Shown: piece after piece, positions 1 to 8,244 of the stretch | How positions within the stretch are numbered: the first letter of the stretch is position 1 | Layout of the letters: each line of letters starts with the position of its first letter | NCBI RefSeq assembly: GCF_900451195.1 | Contig: NZ_UGHR01000001.1 | Location: 3,038,001-3,102,000 of the forward strand | Reading direction: 5' to 3' | From: Iodobacter fluviatilis | GTDB lineage: Bacteria; Pseudomonadota; Gammaproteobacteria; Burkholderiales; Chitinibacteraceae | Length of the DNA stretch: 64,000 bases | Notes under the pieces: generated by a model | Databases searched by the model: none | Told to the model about the DNA's origin: nothing | What the model saw: the letters and a program-made list of their open reading frames with translations, nothing else | Program-made: the position numbers and the translations under genes

Positions 1-1128
1 TACCTGGAAGACGGGGTTTTCAGCGGGCGGTACATCGGTAAAGCGGATCGTCCAATAAATACGCCCTTGCTCGATCGCGCTGGCGGTGTTTTTATCCGGG
101 TCTGGAAACACTTCAAAATTAATCACCGCCCCCAGCGCTTTAAGGTCGCGCATAAAAGCATCCAAGCCATCGGTCACATCTTTGACATAGGTTTTGGTAA
201 TCCCGCGATCCACCGCCCATTGATGGCCTTTGAGAATCGCATCCATCACCATATCCACGGTGCGCACCCGGGTGACAAAGCTCCACTTCGGATCCGCCGA
301 CAAGGTACGGTTACCCCAGAGGCGAAAACCGCCTTCGCGGATAATGGTGGTGATATGCGCTTCATTCAGCAGATTGGCGCGGCAGGTGGCATCGCCATAG
401 AGATATTCAATCGGGCGCTTGGTCCCCAGCACTTCGCTGAATTCGGTATTAGACGGGCTGGCCCAGAAACCGACACTGGCATCCTGACGGGCAAACAAAC
501 CTGCCGTGGCCGCCGATGCGGGTGCATCGGCTTCGGCGCTCAGTTTGCTATCCCAAACCCGTAAGCCCGGATCAACCACATAAGCGCGCTTACTGCCTAG
601 GTTCTTAACAAAAGCCAACGCGGCTTCATCGTCCGTATTAGGACCATCAATGATGGCGATCGCCCGAAGCTTATCGGCCAGCGACACCATGGCCGAAGCC
701 ACGGCTGCACTGCTGCTGTGGCCCGGTGCAATAATCAGCCGAGGGGATTGATTGGTTTTAGATTTTGCATCCAGCAAAGCTTGTAAACCAGTGCGCTTAC
801 CCTTGGCATCGACGCCACCAATAATGGCGCTGGTCAGCTGTGCGGGCGTTTCAGCGGTTTGGCTCACGCCAACAGCAACCACTACGGCAGCAGCCTGGGC
901 ATAGATTTCTTTCAGGCGCTTGGCCATGGCGCTCTCTTCGCCAAACTGAGCCACACCTTCCCGTAAATTGGTAATCAAAATGGGGGTATCTGCCGCAGCC
1001 AAGCCCGCACCCGGTGTAAATGTATCGACAATGCCAATAATCGATGAAGACGGCAGCGCAATGACGCGCGGCCCTGTATCCACCAGCGTCACCGTCACGC
1101 CATGGAAAAAACCACCTGTTCCGGCCAT
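1..1128 (-). CDS. Tail sheath protein (P2 gpFI family), C-terminus cut by window edge
   Basis: This ORF reads off the left edge of the window, so about 376 N-terminal residues are visible. It starts MAGTGGFFHGVTVTLVDTG, with an AGGAGG ribosome site 2-8 bases upstream. The visible part follows the contractile sheath family: an N-terminal domain with TPILITN and GEESAMAKRLKEIY, a variable middle, then a conserved segment containing EGGFRLWGNRT, VTRVRTVDMVMDAIL and HQWAVDRGITKTYV. It forms the contractile outer tube of a myovirus tail. It is the last gene seen in the late cluster and is separated from the fibre genes by a terminator at 1149-1172. A tube gene would be expected next, outside the window. 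Confidence 0.88.
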   Translation of the reverse strand, partial: MAGTGGFFHGVTVTLVDTGPRVIALPSSSIIGIVDTFTPGAGLAAADTPILITNLREGVAQFGEESAMAKRLKEIYAQAAAVVVAVGVSQTAETPAQLTSAIIGGVDAKGKRTGLQALLDAKSKTNQSPRLIIAPGHSSSAAVASAMVSLADKLRAIAIIDGPNTDDEAALAFVKNLGSKRAYVVDPGLRVWDSKLSAEADAPASAATAGLFARQDASVGFWASPSNTEFSEVLGTKRPIEYLYGDATCRANLLNEAHITTIIREGGFRLWGNRTLSADPKWSFVTRVRTVDMVMDAILKGHQWAVDRGITKTYVKDVTDGLDAFMRDLKALGAVINFEVFPDPDKNTASAIEQGRIYWTIRFTDVPPAENPVFQV

Positions 1129-1148
1129 AGGGCCTCCTGAAAATAGGC

Positions 1149-1172
1149 GAAAAAAAACCGCCTTAGGGCGGG
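1149..1172 (-). terminator. Intrinsic terminator between fibre-assembly and sheath genes
   Basis: Read on the minus strand, a CCGCC/GGCGG stem with a 4-base loop is followed by a run of eight T. It lies 73 bases after the fibre-assembly stop and 21 bases before the sheath start. The sheath gene therefore needs either its own promoter or antitermination. Confidence 0.75.
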
Positions 1173-1245
1173 TTGATTGAAATAAATACGGATATAAATC
1201 AAGAATACTGATGAACCTAGAACCGTAATTTGTCTTGGAAGAGAC

Positions 1246-1719
1246 TCATTCTGGCCAGCCCACAGAGTACAGCGCTAACTCTTGTTGTGATAAAGCAATC
1301 ACTTCTTCTTTCATAAGCTGCATGCGGGCAAAAATCTGATTGCTATGTGTTTGCAACGCGGCATACATACCTTCAATCGCAGCATGGTTTTTAACTTCCA
1401 CTCGCTGATTATCTTCGTCAATCCAATAACCCGTTACAGGCCCGGTTCCCGCAATCAGTGTTCGCATCAGCGCCTCACGGGATTCAATATCAGATTGATA
1501 ACGATGACCTTCATATTCAAAACCAGCCGCCATCTCTTGGTCTGACCAAGCGTTAATTTCTATACGCTTTTGTTCAAGATAATCCAGGACAGCGGGTGCA
1601 GCCTCATGCCCCTCAGCTCGCCATGCCTCATAGTCTGCCCACCAGCGGTGACCGCGGGGGATATTGGCATAGTCATTAAGTCGGATGACAACATTGGGAT
1701 CGGTTGATAGTTGATACAT
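1246..1719 (-). CDS. Tail fibre assembly / DUF4376-type protein
   Basis: The product is 157 residues. I chose the start MYQLSTDPN because AAGGTGAAGG lies just upstream; an earlier ATG at 1749 directly abuts the fibre stop but has no ribosome site. The C-terminal half carries the pattern EINAWSDQEMAAGFEYEGHRY followed by QSDIESREALM, typical of the DUF4376 domain found in phage proteins encoded directly after tail fibres. Members are thought to be chaperones or accessory tail proteins. Position after the fibre gene supports that role here. Confidence 0.6.
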   Translation of the reverse strand: MYQLSTDPNVVIRLNDYANIPRGHRWWADYEAWRAEGHEAAPAVLDYLEQKRIEINAWSDQEMAAGFEYEGHRYQSDIESREALMRTLIAGTGPVTGYWIDEDNQRVEVKNHAAIEGMYAALQTHSNQIFARMQLMKEEVIALSQQELALYSVGWPE

Positions 1720-1749
1720 TTTGCCTTCACCTTTTATCGAAACTGCCAT

Positions 1750-2853
1750 TTACAACTCACAATCCGCAGTCCACTCAACTGTCAGATTATCCCCAAGAAC
1801 AGTTAAAGGAGGAGCTATAAAATTAAATGAAAAATACATTTCAGTTTTAGATAGGGTGGAAATAGTGCCTGTTGCTGCATGGGTACCTTTTGACCAGTTA
1901 GAGACGCTTGAAACGGCAGCCACACCAGGGCTGAAAAATGTTACTGCAGTGTTGTTATTTCTTTTTTGCACTGCATATTTAACTTGATGTAGGCATGATT
2001 GGCCTGCAGGAACCAATGCCGGAAAACAAAACCCACCGCTTGGCAATCCATTTCCTGCTTGAATTGGCACTCCTGAGACAAAACTTTTCTCAAAGTACCG
2101 CTGACATAGAAATAATTCCAAGCCTATCGGCCTTTGCTCAAAAGCAGTAGCAATCGCCCCTTCTTCCAGCTGGACTTGGGCGATATCAATGAAATAAGTG
2201 CTTGCTGCGACAGGAAAATTAAAACAAACCCCCAGTCGATCATCTCCGTTGCTACCTAATTTTTTCCCCACAATAGCCGGCAGATCAAACGTGGCACTGT
2301 ACTTTTTCCATTCACTCGTAATTTGAACAGGCTGTATTGCTGTGGCACTTAACTCGGAAGTCACGCCTCCAGAACCAAACACCTGCTCCAGACTCAAATA
2401 AATCGTGCGGGCAACATCCGCACGCATATAAAACGATAACGTCACCTTGCACCCAGCAAATGAAGCCACGGATTCGATATTTTGTTTCAACCAAGGCGTA
2501 GGAGCAGACACATCCGGATTTTTAATCTGTACTCGTAAGCCATAGCGTGCAGAAGGCACCTTCTCAATAGGCCCCGTTGTCTGGCTAAAAGAAACCGTTG
2601 CTGGCCCCATACCTGAACCAAAACACCAGCGGTCCGCGGATCCATAGCCGCCATTAATCGTCCAATCCTTGCTAGTCCCTCGCTGCCAAATATCAAAATT
2701 TCCATTTATTAGCTTATTTTTAAATGTGCCACTCCCCAATGAACTGACTTTATTGGCGACTAATAAATCGATCGCCTCCATTTTGTTGTTCACGGCTTGG
2801 GTTAATGCAGTCACTGCCGTTGTTTGGTCGGCAATAGCAGATTCAAGCGTCAT
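1750..2853 (-). CDS. Distal tail fibre protein with carbohydrate-binding-like module
   Basis: The product is 367 residues starting MTLESAIADQTTAVTALT, with AGGGATC upstream; an earlier in-frame ATG at 2931 lies inside the preceding gene and was not used. The first 45 residues look like a short coiled coil. From about residue 45 comes the module NKLINGNFDIWQRGTS ... ADRW and later VQLEEGAIATAFEQRPIG, ELFLCQRYFEKSF. This is a common module of phage tail fibres with a jelly-roll, carbohydrate-binding-like fold. It probably binds the host surface receptor. It overlaps the 3' end of the preceding fibre gene by 11 bases, so the two are translated together. Confidence 0.75.
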   Translation of the reverse strand: MTLESAIADQTTAVTALTQAVNNKMEAIDLLVANKVSSLGSGTFKNKLINGNFDIWQRGTSKDWTINGGYGSADRWCFGSGMGPATVSFSQTTGPIEKVPSARYGLRVQIKNPDVSAPTPWLKQNIESVASFAGCKVTLSFYMRADVARTIYLSLEQVFGSGGVTSELSATAIQPVQITSEWKKYSATFDLPAIVGKKLGSNGDDRLGVCFNFPVAASTYFIDIAQVQLEEGAIATAFEQRPIGLELFLCQRYFEKSFVSGVPIQAGNGLPSGGFCFPALVPAGQSCLHQVKYAVQKRNNNTAVTFFSPGVAAVSSVSNWSKGTHAATGTISTLSKTEMYFSFNFIAPPLTVLGDNLTVEWTADCEL

Positions 2854-3367
2854 AGCGAGATCCCTGTAGTTTAAGTTTTGGCAAAATGAGCATGTGCTGG
2901 GTACGCACAATCGCCGTTGATAACAGGGCAAACTCTGTGGCCAGAGTCAGATTGATTGGCGCATTCATTGAAATGATATTGATACTGTCCGCTGGCACAG
3001 CACTCAGCGCTAAGTCATAAGCAAGCAGGTGTTTTTGCCCTGCTTTGTTGTAAACCAAAGGGGTATCCGGATGGCTCCATACCGCGATCAAAATACCCGT
3101 ATCCGAAATAAACCCCACCTCCCGAATCCAGAAGTCCTCGTTGCTGTCGAGCAGGGTGTTGACATGAATTTGCGTCGGGCCGACTTTCTCGCCCCCTGTG
3201 AGCGTGCGGCGGGCACGTTCGCTTTTTAAGGCTATTTGTGTGCGGTCAGGGCGATAAGCCGCATCGCCTACGGCAATGGCCGCGATCTTTATATCAAGGC
3301 CGGTGCTGCTGGCATTAAAACAAGCAGCCAGCCCCGCATCCGTCATCAGCGGAATAAGCGCACTCAT
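2843..3367 (-). CDS. Tail fibre N-terminal (baseplate-attachment) protein, P2 gpH-like / DUF3751
   Basis: The product is 174 residues, MSALIPLMTDAGLAACFNA onward. It resembles the N-terminal part of P2 gpH-type fibres (phage tail-collar fibre domain): GLDIKIAAIAVGDAAYRP, a conserved RARRTLTGG, and NEDFWIREVGFISDTGILIAVWSHP. In P2 this domain fixes the fibre to the baseplate and is fused to the rest of the fibre. Here it is a separate short gene followed by an overlapping distal fibre gene. It overlaps the gpI gene start by 4 bases. Confidence 0.75.
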   Translation of the reverse strand: MSALIPLMTDAGLAACFNASSTGLDIKIAAIAVGDAAYRPDRTQIALKSERARRTLTGGEKVGPTQIHVNTLLDSNEDFWIREVGFISDTGILIAVWSHPDTPLVYNKAGQKHLLAYDLALSAVPADSINIISMNAPINLTLATEFALLSTAIVRTQHMLILPKLKLQGSRYDA

Positions 3368-3993
3368 TGAATCTCCATCGCGATGCGAGTCAGGGTAAAA
3401 AAACAGGAGGCACTGGCAAGCGCCATTTCCTGCGTAAAAGCGAGCGGTGCCGCCTTCATATCAGCGCCAAAACGGCTGAGGGTTGTGAGATCGGCTGTGC
3501 TGGCCAAGGCCAGCGACTGATTAAATTGTGAACCCGTGATCAGCTCGTAATAACTACGAACAGGCTTAAGCTCATCGACCAGCGTTTTAATCTGCTGAAA
3601 CGTTTCGGGGCTCAGCGGCGCACCACCATCACGGTTTTCATTGGCCCATGCCATGAGCGAAAAACTATGCGGGCTCCCTTTGGGCGATGTTTGCCACCAC
3701 TCGATCAAATCCACATTGATATTAAGCGCCGCCAGCGCCCCTTTTACCGCGCCAACAGTGCCCTTAATCCGATGCGTTGGCAGCGAATTAGCAATCAAAT
3801 CACGCTGCATTTGTTCGGTAGTGGCCAGCTCCCAACCTTCAACAGAAGCACCCCACGCAAGTAAGGGCAAAAAGGGCACGGGGCAGGATTTAGCCGCCCC
3901 CAGGCAGGCCATGGGTGAAGGGTCCAGCTCTAAACAACAAGCACTTGATAAGGCCAACTCAAGCAATGTGGCATTGGGAGGCAGTAAGCTCAT
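3364..3993 (-). CDS. Baseplate/tail protein I (P2 gpI)
   Basis: The product is 209 residues and fits the phage tail protein I family, a baseplate component between the wedge (gpJ) and the fibre. Visible family features are SLLPPNATLLELALS near the start, CPVPFLPLLAWGASVEGW, then LIANSLPTHRIKGTVGAVKGAL and LVDELKPVRSYYELI. It overlaps gpJ and the fibre gene by 4 bases on each side, in the P2 order J-I-H. Confidence 0.85.
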   Translation of the reverse strand: MSLLPPNATLLELALSSACCLELDPSPMACLGAAKSCPVPFLPLLAWGASVEGWELATTEQMQRDLIANSLPTHRIKGTVGAVKGALAALNINVDLIEWWQTSPKGSPHSFSLMAWANENRDGGAPLSPETFQQIKTLVDELKPVRSYYELITGSQFNQSLALASTADLTTLSRFGADMKAAPLAFTQEMALASASCFFTLTRIAMEIQ

Positions 3994-4955
3994 ATCGCCT
4001 CCAGCGTAATGCCCTCACACTGAGGAAAATGCCGTGCGTCACAAGTGATATCGGCCCCCGGCGCAGCCAGCGTGACACGACGAACCCCTGCAATATGCAA
4101 GGCAGCAAAAATGGCCGAGCGTGACAATGTGCCGCCCAGTTTTCTGGCGCTCTTCAGCGCGATTTCCAGCCTGTCTTTTGCCTCTGCCAGCACAGACTGT
4201 GATGCAGGGCCATTTTCCAGCTCAATCTGTGCAGCCACCTTAAACCCGATCATGCTTCCCGGCTGCACTCTGGGTCGGTCAGTCAGCGGCCTTACATCAT
4301 CAGCAGAGAGTGCACTTTGCACGGCGGCCGTTAAAACAGAGCCATCGATATCGGGTGCATGCGGTAAAACCGTGACCGAAACATCCCCCGGCAAAGGCAA
4401 CAACAAACCCGCATCATAAGTACATGCCAAAACAAGGCTATTCGCCGGCAACTGATGGCGCAGCTCATCGCTGATCGCTACTGCAATAAACACGGGAGCA
4501 TCAATGGATACATCCGCAATCTGTCCCGACGCGCTCAAACTATGAAATAAATAAGCTCCGCGTGAACCGGCCACCGATAAGCCTTCCAGCGCCATCTGGC
4601 AGCGATAACGCAGACGCTCGTCTTCTTCATAAACTGCCCCAAGTGGCGGCTCTGCATCTGGGTTGGCGGGCGTCATCAACAGCCGACTAACGCCATAATC
4701 GGCGGCCTTATTGTCCAAATCAGTGCCCCGCGCATAGGCCAGCATGGTGGACACAGCCGCATCATTCACCCAGGCTCGCAGCATCAGCTCCTGATAGGCC
4801 GATAATTCCAGCAGTTTGACTACCGGATCGCTTTCCAGCACGGCGCTCCAATCAGGATAAATCGCCTTAAACTGCTCAAGCTTACGGGCGTAGATCGCTT
4901 CAAAATCCAGCGCTTCCAGCAACTGTGGCGGCGGGAGTTGGCTTAAATCGATCAT
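3990..4955 (-). CDS. Baseplate assembly protein J (P2 gpJ)
   Basis: The product is 321 residues, typical of P2 gpJ/T4 gp6-like wedge proteins. It begins MIDLSQLPPPQLLEALDFEAI and has YPDWSAVLESDPVVKLLELSAYQELMLRAWVNDA in two adjoining blocks, then a central region and a C-terminal HIAGVRRVTLAAP segment near the end. It forms the baseplate ring with gpW. It overlaps gpW and gpI by 4 bases each. Confidence 0.88.
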   Translation of the reverse strand: MIDLSQLPPPQLLEALDFEAIYARKLEQFKAIYPDWSAVLESDPVVKLLELSAYQELMLRAWVNDAAVSTMLAYARGTDLDNKAADYGVSRLLMTPANPDAEPPLGAVYEEDERLRYRCQMALEGLSVAGSRGAYLFHSLSASGQIADVSIDAPVFIAVAISDELRHQLPANSLVLACTYDAGLLLPLPGDVSVTVLPHAPDIDGSVLTAAVQSALSADDVRPLTDRPRVQPGSMIGFKVAAQIELENGPASQSVLAEAKDRLEIALKSARKLGGTLSRSAIFAALHIAGVRRVTLAAPGADITCDARHFPQCEGITLEAI

Positions 4956-5278
4956 GCGGTCACCTCCAGCAACATGCTGTCGCCCAGATAAATCCCTGAA
5001 ATTTTCATATTCACCCTGCCATCGATCACAGAAATAATCGTGACCTTGCTGACTTTGATCCGCGGCTCCCAGCGCACCAGATTGCGGGCGATTTCCGCCT
5101 GTGCAGCAGCAATCCAGCCCGCATTCACCGGCAAATCCACCATACGTGGTAAATGGCTACCATATTCTGGCCGCTCCCGACGACTGCCCAGGGGCGTGGT
5201 CAAAATATCGACAATGGATTGCGCCAGATGCGCGGAGCCAGTCATAAGCTGCCCTGTTGTGCGATCCATGCCCATCAT
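4952..5278 (-). CDS. Baseplate protein W (gpW / T4 gp25 family)
   Basis: The product is 108 residues starting MMGMDRTTGQLMTG. The gp25-like lysozyme-related fold is recognisable from the core SIVDILTTPLGSRRERPEYG, followed by LPRMVDLP and the RWEPRIKVSKV segment. It nucleates the baseplate wedge with gpJ. It starts 5 bases after the stop of the small upstream gene, so it is in the same operon segment. Confidence 0.85.
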   Translation of the reverse strand: MMGMDRTTGQLMTGSAHLAQSIVDILTTPLGSRRERPEYGSHLPRMVDLPVNAGWIAAAQAEIARNLVRWEPRIKVSKVTIISVIDGRVNMKISGIYLGDSMLLEVTA

Positions 5279-5282
5279 CGGA

Positions 5283-5486
5283 TTAAGCCTCGCTAGCAGG
5301 CGGCAAGATCAAACGCTCAAAGTCCGGGCGCTGATCCAGATGAGCAATCAGCACTTCATCATCGCTGCTAATAGCGCGATTGATCACCGCAAACGAGCGG
5401 CCATCATCAAGAAGAATCGTTCGGGAACGAAAAGCCTTATCCGAAAAGGAAACGGGCTGAATCGGTGTATTGCTTGGCTTAGCCAT
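5283..5486 (-). CDS. Small phage protein of unknown function
   Basis: The product is 67 residues starting MAKPSNTPIQPVSFSDKAF, with GGAGG 8 bases upstream; the ORF is open further upstream but that part crosses a terminator and lacks a ribosome site. I do not recognise the family. It has an Asp-rich core (RTILLDDGRSFAVINRAI, SSDDEVLIAHLDQRPDF). It is co-directional with and 4 bases from baseplate gene W, so it is probably a tail or baseplate accessory protein. Confidence 0.6.
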   Translation of the reverse strand: MAKPSNTPIQPVSFSDKAFRSRTILLDDGRSFAVINRAISSDDEVLIAHLDQRPDFERLILPPASEA

Positions 5487-5505
5487 ATTGACCTCCTGCA
5501 GATGT

Positions 5506-5540
5506 AAAAACGCCCCGGAGCAGTGAAGCGCTGGGGCGTA
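5506..5540 (-). terminator. Intrinsic terminator between HigBA and the baseplate genes
   Basis: On the minus strand a 7-bp ACGCCCC/GGGGCGT stem with a 16-base loop is followed by TTTTT. It lies just upstream of the 67-residue gene, so it would stop late transcripts coming from gpV before they enter W-J-I unless antitermination operates. It may have come in with the HigBA insertion. Confidence 0.6.
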
Positions 5541-5624
5541 AGTAAAGATAAAAGGGTGAGAACGCATTAAAAGTACAAACTTTTCCCCCTCGCATTTCGT
5601 GTTGTGTGCGTATACACTACACAG

Positions 5625-5906
5625 ATGATTAAAACGTTCAACCACAAAGGGCTCGAAGCGTTTTTCCTAACTGGTAGCAAAGCAGGGATTCGCCCAGACC
5701 ACGCAAGTAAGCTGCGATTATTACTAGCACGACTTGACACGGCTAGCGGTGCACCAGATATGAACGTTCCCAGCTGGCGCTTACACCCCTTAAAAGGGGA
5801 TCTGACGACACATTGGGCCGTCACGGTAAATGGCAATTGGCGCTTAACCTTCCGCTTCCTGCCGGATGGCAACGTGGAATTAGTCAATTATCAAGACTAT
5901 CACTAG
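5625..5906 (+). CDS. higB: HigB-type RelE-superfamily mRNA interferase toxin
   Basis: The product is 93 residues from MIKTFNHKGLEAFFLTG, the usual HigB length; an in-frame GTG at 5604 is less likely because it falls in the promoter. Family motifs are KGLEAFF, ARLDTASGAPDMNVPSWRLHPLKG and the C-terminal WRLTFRF...VNYQDYH with basic and His residues of the RelE active-site region. HigB cleaves mRNA on the ribosome and is neutralised by HigA, encoded 12 bases downstream. The upstream sequence GTGTGCGTATACACTAC is partly palindromic and overlaps a probable -10, a likely HigA operator. The gene faces against the surrounding late phage genes. Confidence 0.9.
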   Translation: MIKTFNHKGLEAFFLTGSKAGIRPDHASKLRLLLARLDTASGAPDMNVPSWRLHPLKGDLTTHWAVTVNGNWRLTFRFLPDGNVELVNYQDYH

Positions 5907-5918
5907 GAGTACCAAATA

Positions 5919-6191
5919 ATGCGTATGCATAACCCGCCTCACCCAGGCGAAGTTCTAAAAGAGTGGTTTGCCGAGGTCAGCATAACCACGGCCGCTTCCA
6001 AGCTTGGAATTACCCGTGCCCATCTGTCGCGGATTCTAAATGGCCATGCCGGCATCAGTGCCGAAATGGCATTGCGCCTTGCCGCCTGCTTAAATACTTC
6101 GCCAGAAAGCTGGCTGCAAATGCAAATGAATTACGACTTATGGCAGGCAGAACAGCGGCCTTTACCGCCCATCGAACGCTTAGCTGCCTAA
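5919..6191 (+). CDS. higA: HigA-type antitoxin, XRE/HTH
   Basis: The product is 90 residues: [17 protein letters not shown] followed by a helix-turn-helix [20 protein letters not shown] and [22 protein letters not shown], the classic HigA/VapI signature. It binds HigB and represses the pair's promoter. AGGAG precedes the start and the gene follows higB by 12 bases, the toxin-first order normal for higBA. The pair is inserted between tail genes V and W/J on the opposite strand, so it behaves as an autonomous addiction cargo (moron) of the prophage. Confidence 0.92.
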   Translation: MRMHNPPHPGEVLKEWFAEVSITTAASKLGITRAHLSRILNGHAGISAEMALRLAACLNTSPESWLQMQMNYDLWQAEQRPLPPIERLAA

Positions 6192-6268
6192 GCCCCAAGC
6201 CAAATGGCACAGCAGGGACGTGAAAGATCAAGACCCCATGATTAAAACACGGCCCTGCCCACAATCAA

Positions 6269-6886
6269 TCAAATCGCCTCACCCGTCATCTGCCCGTCCC
6301 CCTGTTCCCTGTGCGCGTGTTTCATCAGGCTAATATCTCCCGCGCATACGTCACCTTTGGCTTCAATTGCACCACCAAAGCTGGCTTTCGAGCCGCCATT
6401 GGCTAAGTGATTGATGGCCGCGCCTACCGTCAGATTCTTAGTCACGAGGACATCATCGGCATCCAGGGTAATGGTGGTGGACTTAACCGTGACGCTCTCT
6501 GCCGCATTCACGGTCACGGTTTTACAACCATCGATCAGGGCGGTGCCCGCGGTAAAGTCATACTCAATTTTGCAACCATCGGGCATCTGCCACGCCACCA
6601 CATTGGCTCGCCCATCATGACCCAGCGCGTCGGTGTAAAAACCCACCAGCGCAAAGCCGTTGTCTGGCTCGCCGGATGGATTCAGCATTAATGCTTGCTC
6701 GCCTACCGAAGGCAGGCGCCAATGCCGTGCTGTGCCTGCTGCTAAGCCCAGCCAAGGAATCCAACTCGATACCCAGCCATCTGAGGCAATTCGCACTCTG
6801 GCCTTGCCCGCATCAACAGCAGACACCACGCCAGGAATAAGCAAGCCGGACAGCATGCGATCTAATTCTGATATCTCGTAACGCAT
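6269..6886 (-). CDS. Baseplate spike protein V (P2 gpV)
   Basis: The product is 205 residues. The N-terminal half is an OB-fold (GVVSAVDAGKARVRIASDG, WIPWLGLAAGTARHW, PSVGEQALML, GFYTDA). The C-terminal part is a beta-helix with repeated hydrophobic/threonine strands and ends in KHAHREQGDGQ. The HxH pattern matches the metal-binding tip of P2-type spikes. It pierces the outer membrane when the sheath contracts. It ends 77 bases from the HigA stop, which is convergent. Confidence 0.88.
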   Translation of the reverse strand: MRYEISELDRMLSGLLIPGVVSAVDAGKARVRIASDGWVSSWIPWLGLAAGTARHWRLPSVGEQALMLNPSGEPDNGFALVGFYTDALGHDGRANVVAWQMPDGCKIEYDFTAGTALIDGCKTVTVNAAESVTVKSTTITLDADDVLVTKNLTVGAAINHLANGGSKASFGGAIEAKGDVCAGDISLMKHAHREQGDGQMTGEAI

Positions 6887-6897
6887 CGCATCCTGCC

Positions 6898-7398
6898 TTA
6901 TAGATCTTGCGGTTTCAAATAGGCATCAGCGGGTTCAGGTCTGTTGTCATCATAAGGTGACAACTCGCCCAACTCAGGCATCGGCCATTCTTCTACGTCC
7001 CCTACATGCAGCTCGTGCTCAAAGGTCACGCACCAAACCAGATATCCTTCCAGCTCACCTTTAAATCCATCAGGGGCAACGCTTTGAATCCGTGCCAAAC
7101 CCACTGGCTGGCCCCAAGTTTTAAAATGGATGGCGGCGGCCAGGCGGCAAACTAACTGCCGGATATGTAACTCGGCATCGGCGCGGGTTGGATCCATCAC
7201 CAGCCGCGCTTCAAAGCGGGCAATTAAAGATAGCTCGCCATTCCCTGGCTGAGTGCCATCGCTAAATTCAGCCAGCTCGATCAGCAGTAAAGGTAAGCTG
7301 ACCCGCCCTTCTAAATCCGGATAGGTCAGCACTTCCATCTTCGGAAAAACGCCCTGTAGCTGCTGCTCTATGGCCCGGTGCAAATCAGCAATATCCAT
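6898..7398 (-). CDS. Phage tail completion/terminator-like protein
   Basis: The product is 166 residues, MDIADLHRAIEQQLQGVFP onward, with an acidic, proline-rich C-terminus (GELSPYDDNRPEPADAYL). The two-layer alpha/beta pattern with TRADAELHIRQLVCRLAAAI and a central GELEGYLVWCVTFEHEL resembles small phage proteins placed between the Z and V genes, likely capping the tail tube. It abuts the Z-like gene by one base and precedes gpV by 11 bases. The assignment rests mainly on position and size. Confidence 0.5.
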   Translation of the reverse strand: MDIADLHRAIEQQLQGVFPKMEVLTYPDLEGRVSLPLLLIELAEFSDGTQPGNGELSLIARFEARLVMDPTRADAELHIRQLVCRLAAAIHFKTWGQPVGLARIQSVAPDGFKGELEGYLVWCVTFEHELHVGDVEEWPMPELGELSPYDDNRPEPADAYLKPQDL

Positions 7399-7949
7399 CA
7401 GCGCGCCCTACCGGCCAACTTATGCAGCTCATAATTTAATTCCTGCTGCATCAGGGTCTGCAGGCGGCCGGGTATCAAACCCGAAACGCTGGAAAAAGCC
7501 GTATTGGCCATCAGATCCACCTCTACCTTGGCCCGCTTGATCGGCAAGCGGGCCTTTGAGGTGCGCTGATAAAGCTTGCCGTTATAACGTGAGTTTTTAG
7601 AGGGCGTAAACGCGGCTTCAAAATGCCACGACTTCACCCGATAACCTCTGGCGGTTTTGATGGGTTTACCCAGCTCATCCGCATTCAGGGCTGAAATCCC
7701 AAACCAGATTTTGACCGCTGGCCCGCCATCGCTGCCTTCCCGCCATTGTTTGTCGTAGATCCGGACGCGATGCACAATCATTTTGCGGCGGATCCCGCTA
7801 TCTTTCAGCTCCCGCAGCAAATGCGTGCGCGTCCACAAGGCCGTTTTTCGGACTGCACGTTTTGCCGCTCGCTCCAGCGCATGAATGCTGAGTCCGGAGG
7901 CTAGTGCCTTAAGTGATGCATCATCAAAGTCGATCTTGATATCAATCAT
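7398..7949 (-). CDS. Minor tail protein Z-like
   Basis: The product is 183 residues, strongly basic. It shows the prophage minor tail protein Z pattern: N-terminal ALERAAKRAVRKTALWTRTHLLREL, then IRRKMIVHRVRIY, VKIWFGISALNADELG and YNGKLYQRTSKARLPIKRAK. Proteins of this family act at head-tail joining or tail completion. It overlaps the upstream head-tail gene by 8 bases. Confidence 0.75.
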   Translation of the reverse strand: MIDIKIDFDDASLKALASGLSIHALERAAKRAVRKTALWTRTHLLRELKDSGIRRKMIVHRVRIYDKQWREGSDGGPAVKIWFGISALNADELGKPIKTARGYRVKSWHFEAAFTPSKNSRYNGKLYQRTSKARLPIKRAKVEVDLMANTAFSSVSGLIPGRLQTLMQQELNYELHKLAGRAR

Positions 7950-8241
7950 AAATCCCCCTTAGCACCAGTACCGTCAGCCCACTGCCATCGGGCTCCAGAT
8001 TCACAACGCTGTATTCCCCCTGGCCCGCCACACTGACACGGCTGTTTTTAATCACGCCACGGGCTCGCTCGTCTCGCACCACAAAGTGCGGCTCACGCAG
8101 GCCGGTATTTAATTTGCCAATCATGGGCTGCAGCCAAGGTGCAGCAAACATGCCTTGCGCCGGCTGCCCGTCGATCAGCGCCTGATCCCCCAACGAATCA
8201 AAAACAGCCGTATCCATTTCTGCAATCAGATCGCGAAACAT
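7942..8241 (-). CDS. Head-tail joining protein (lambda FII-like)
   Basis: The product is 99 residues, MFRDLIAEMDTAVFDSLG onward, mainly beta (FVVRDERARGVIKNSRVSVA, EYSVVNLEPDGSGLTVLVLRG). The size, position directly after the major capsid gene and this beta pattern fit lambda FII-type attachment proteins that connect the head to the tail. It begins 3 bases after the capsid stop. Confidence 0.55.
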   Translation of the reverse strand: MFRDLIAEMDTAVFDSLGDQALIDGQPAQGMFAAPWLQPMIGKLNTGLREPHFVVRDERARGVIKNSRVSVAGQGEYSVVNLEPDGSGLTVLVLRGIYD

Positions 8242-8244
8242 GGC

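Noticed and set aside
67..564. 165-residue plus-strand ORF
   Set aside because: It is the antisense shadow of the tail sheath gene, which runs off the window on the minus strand.
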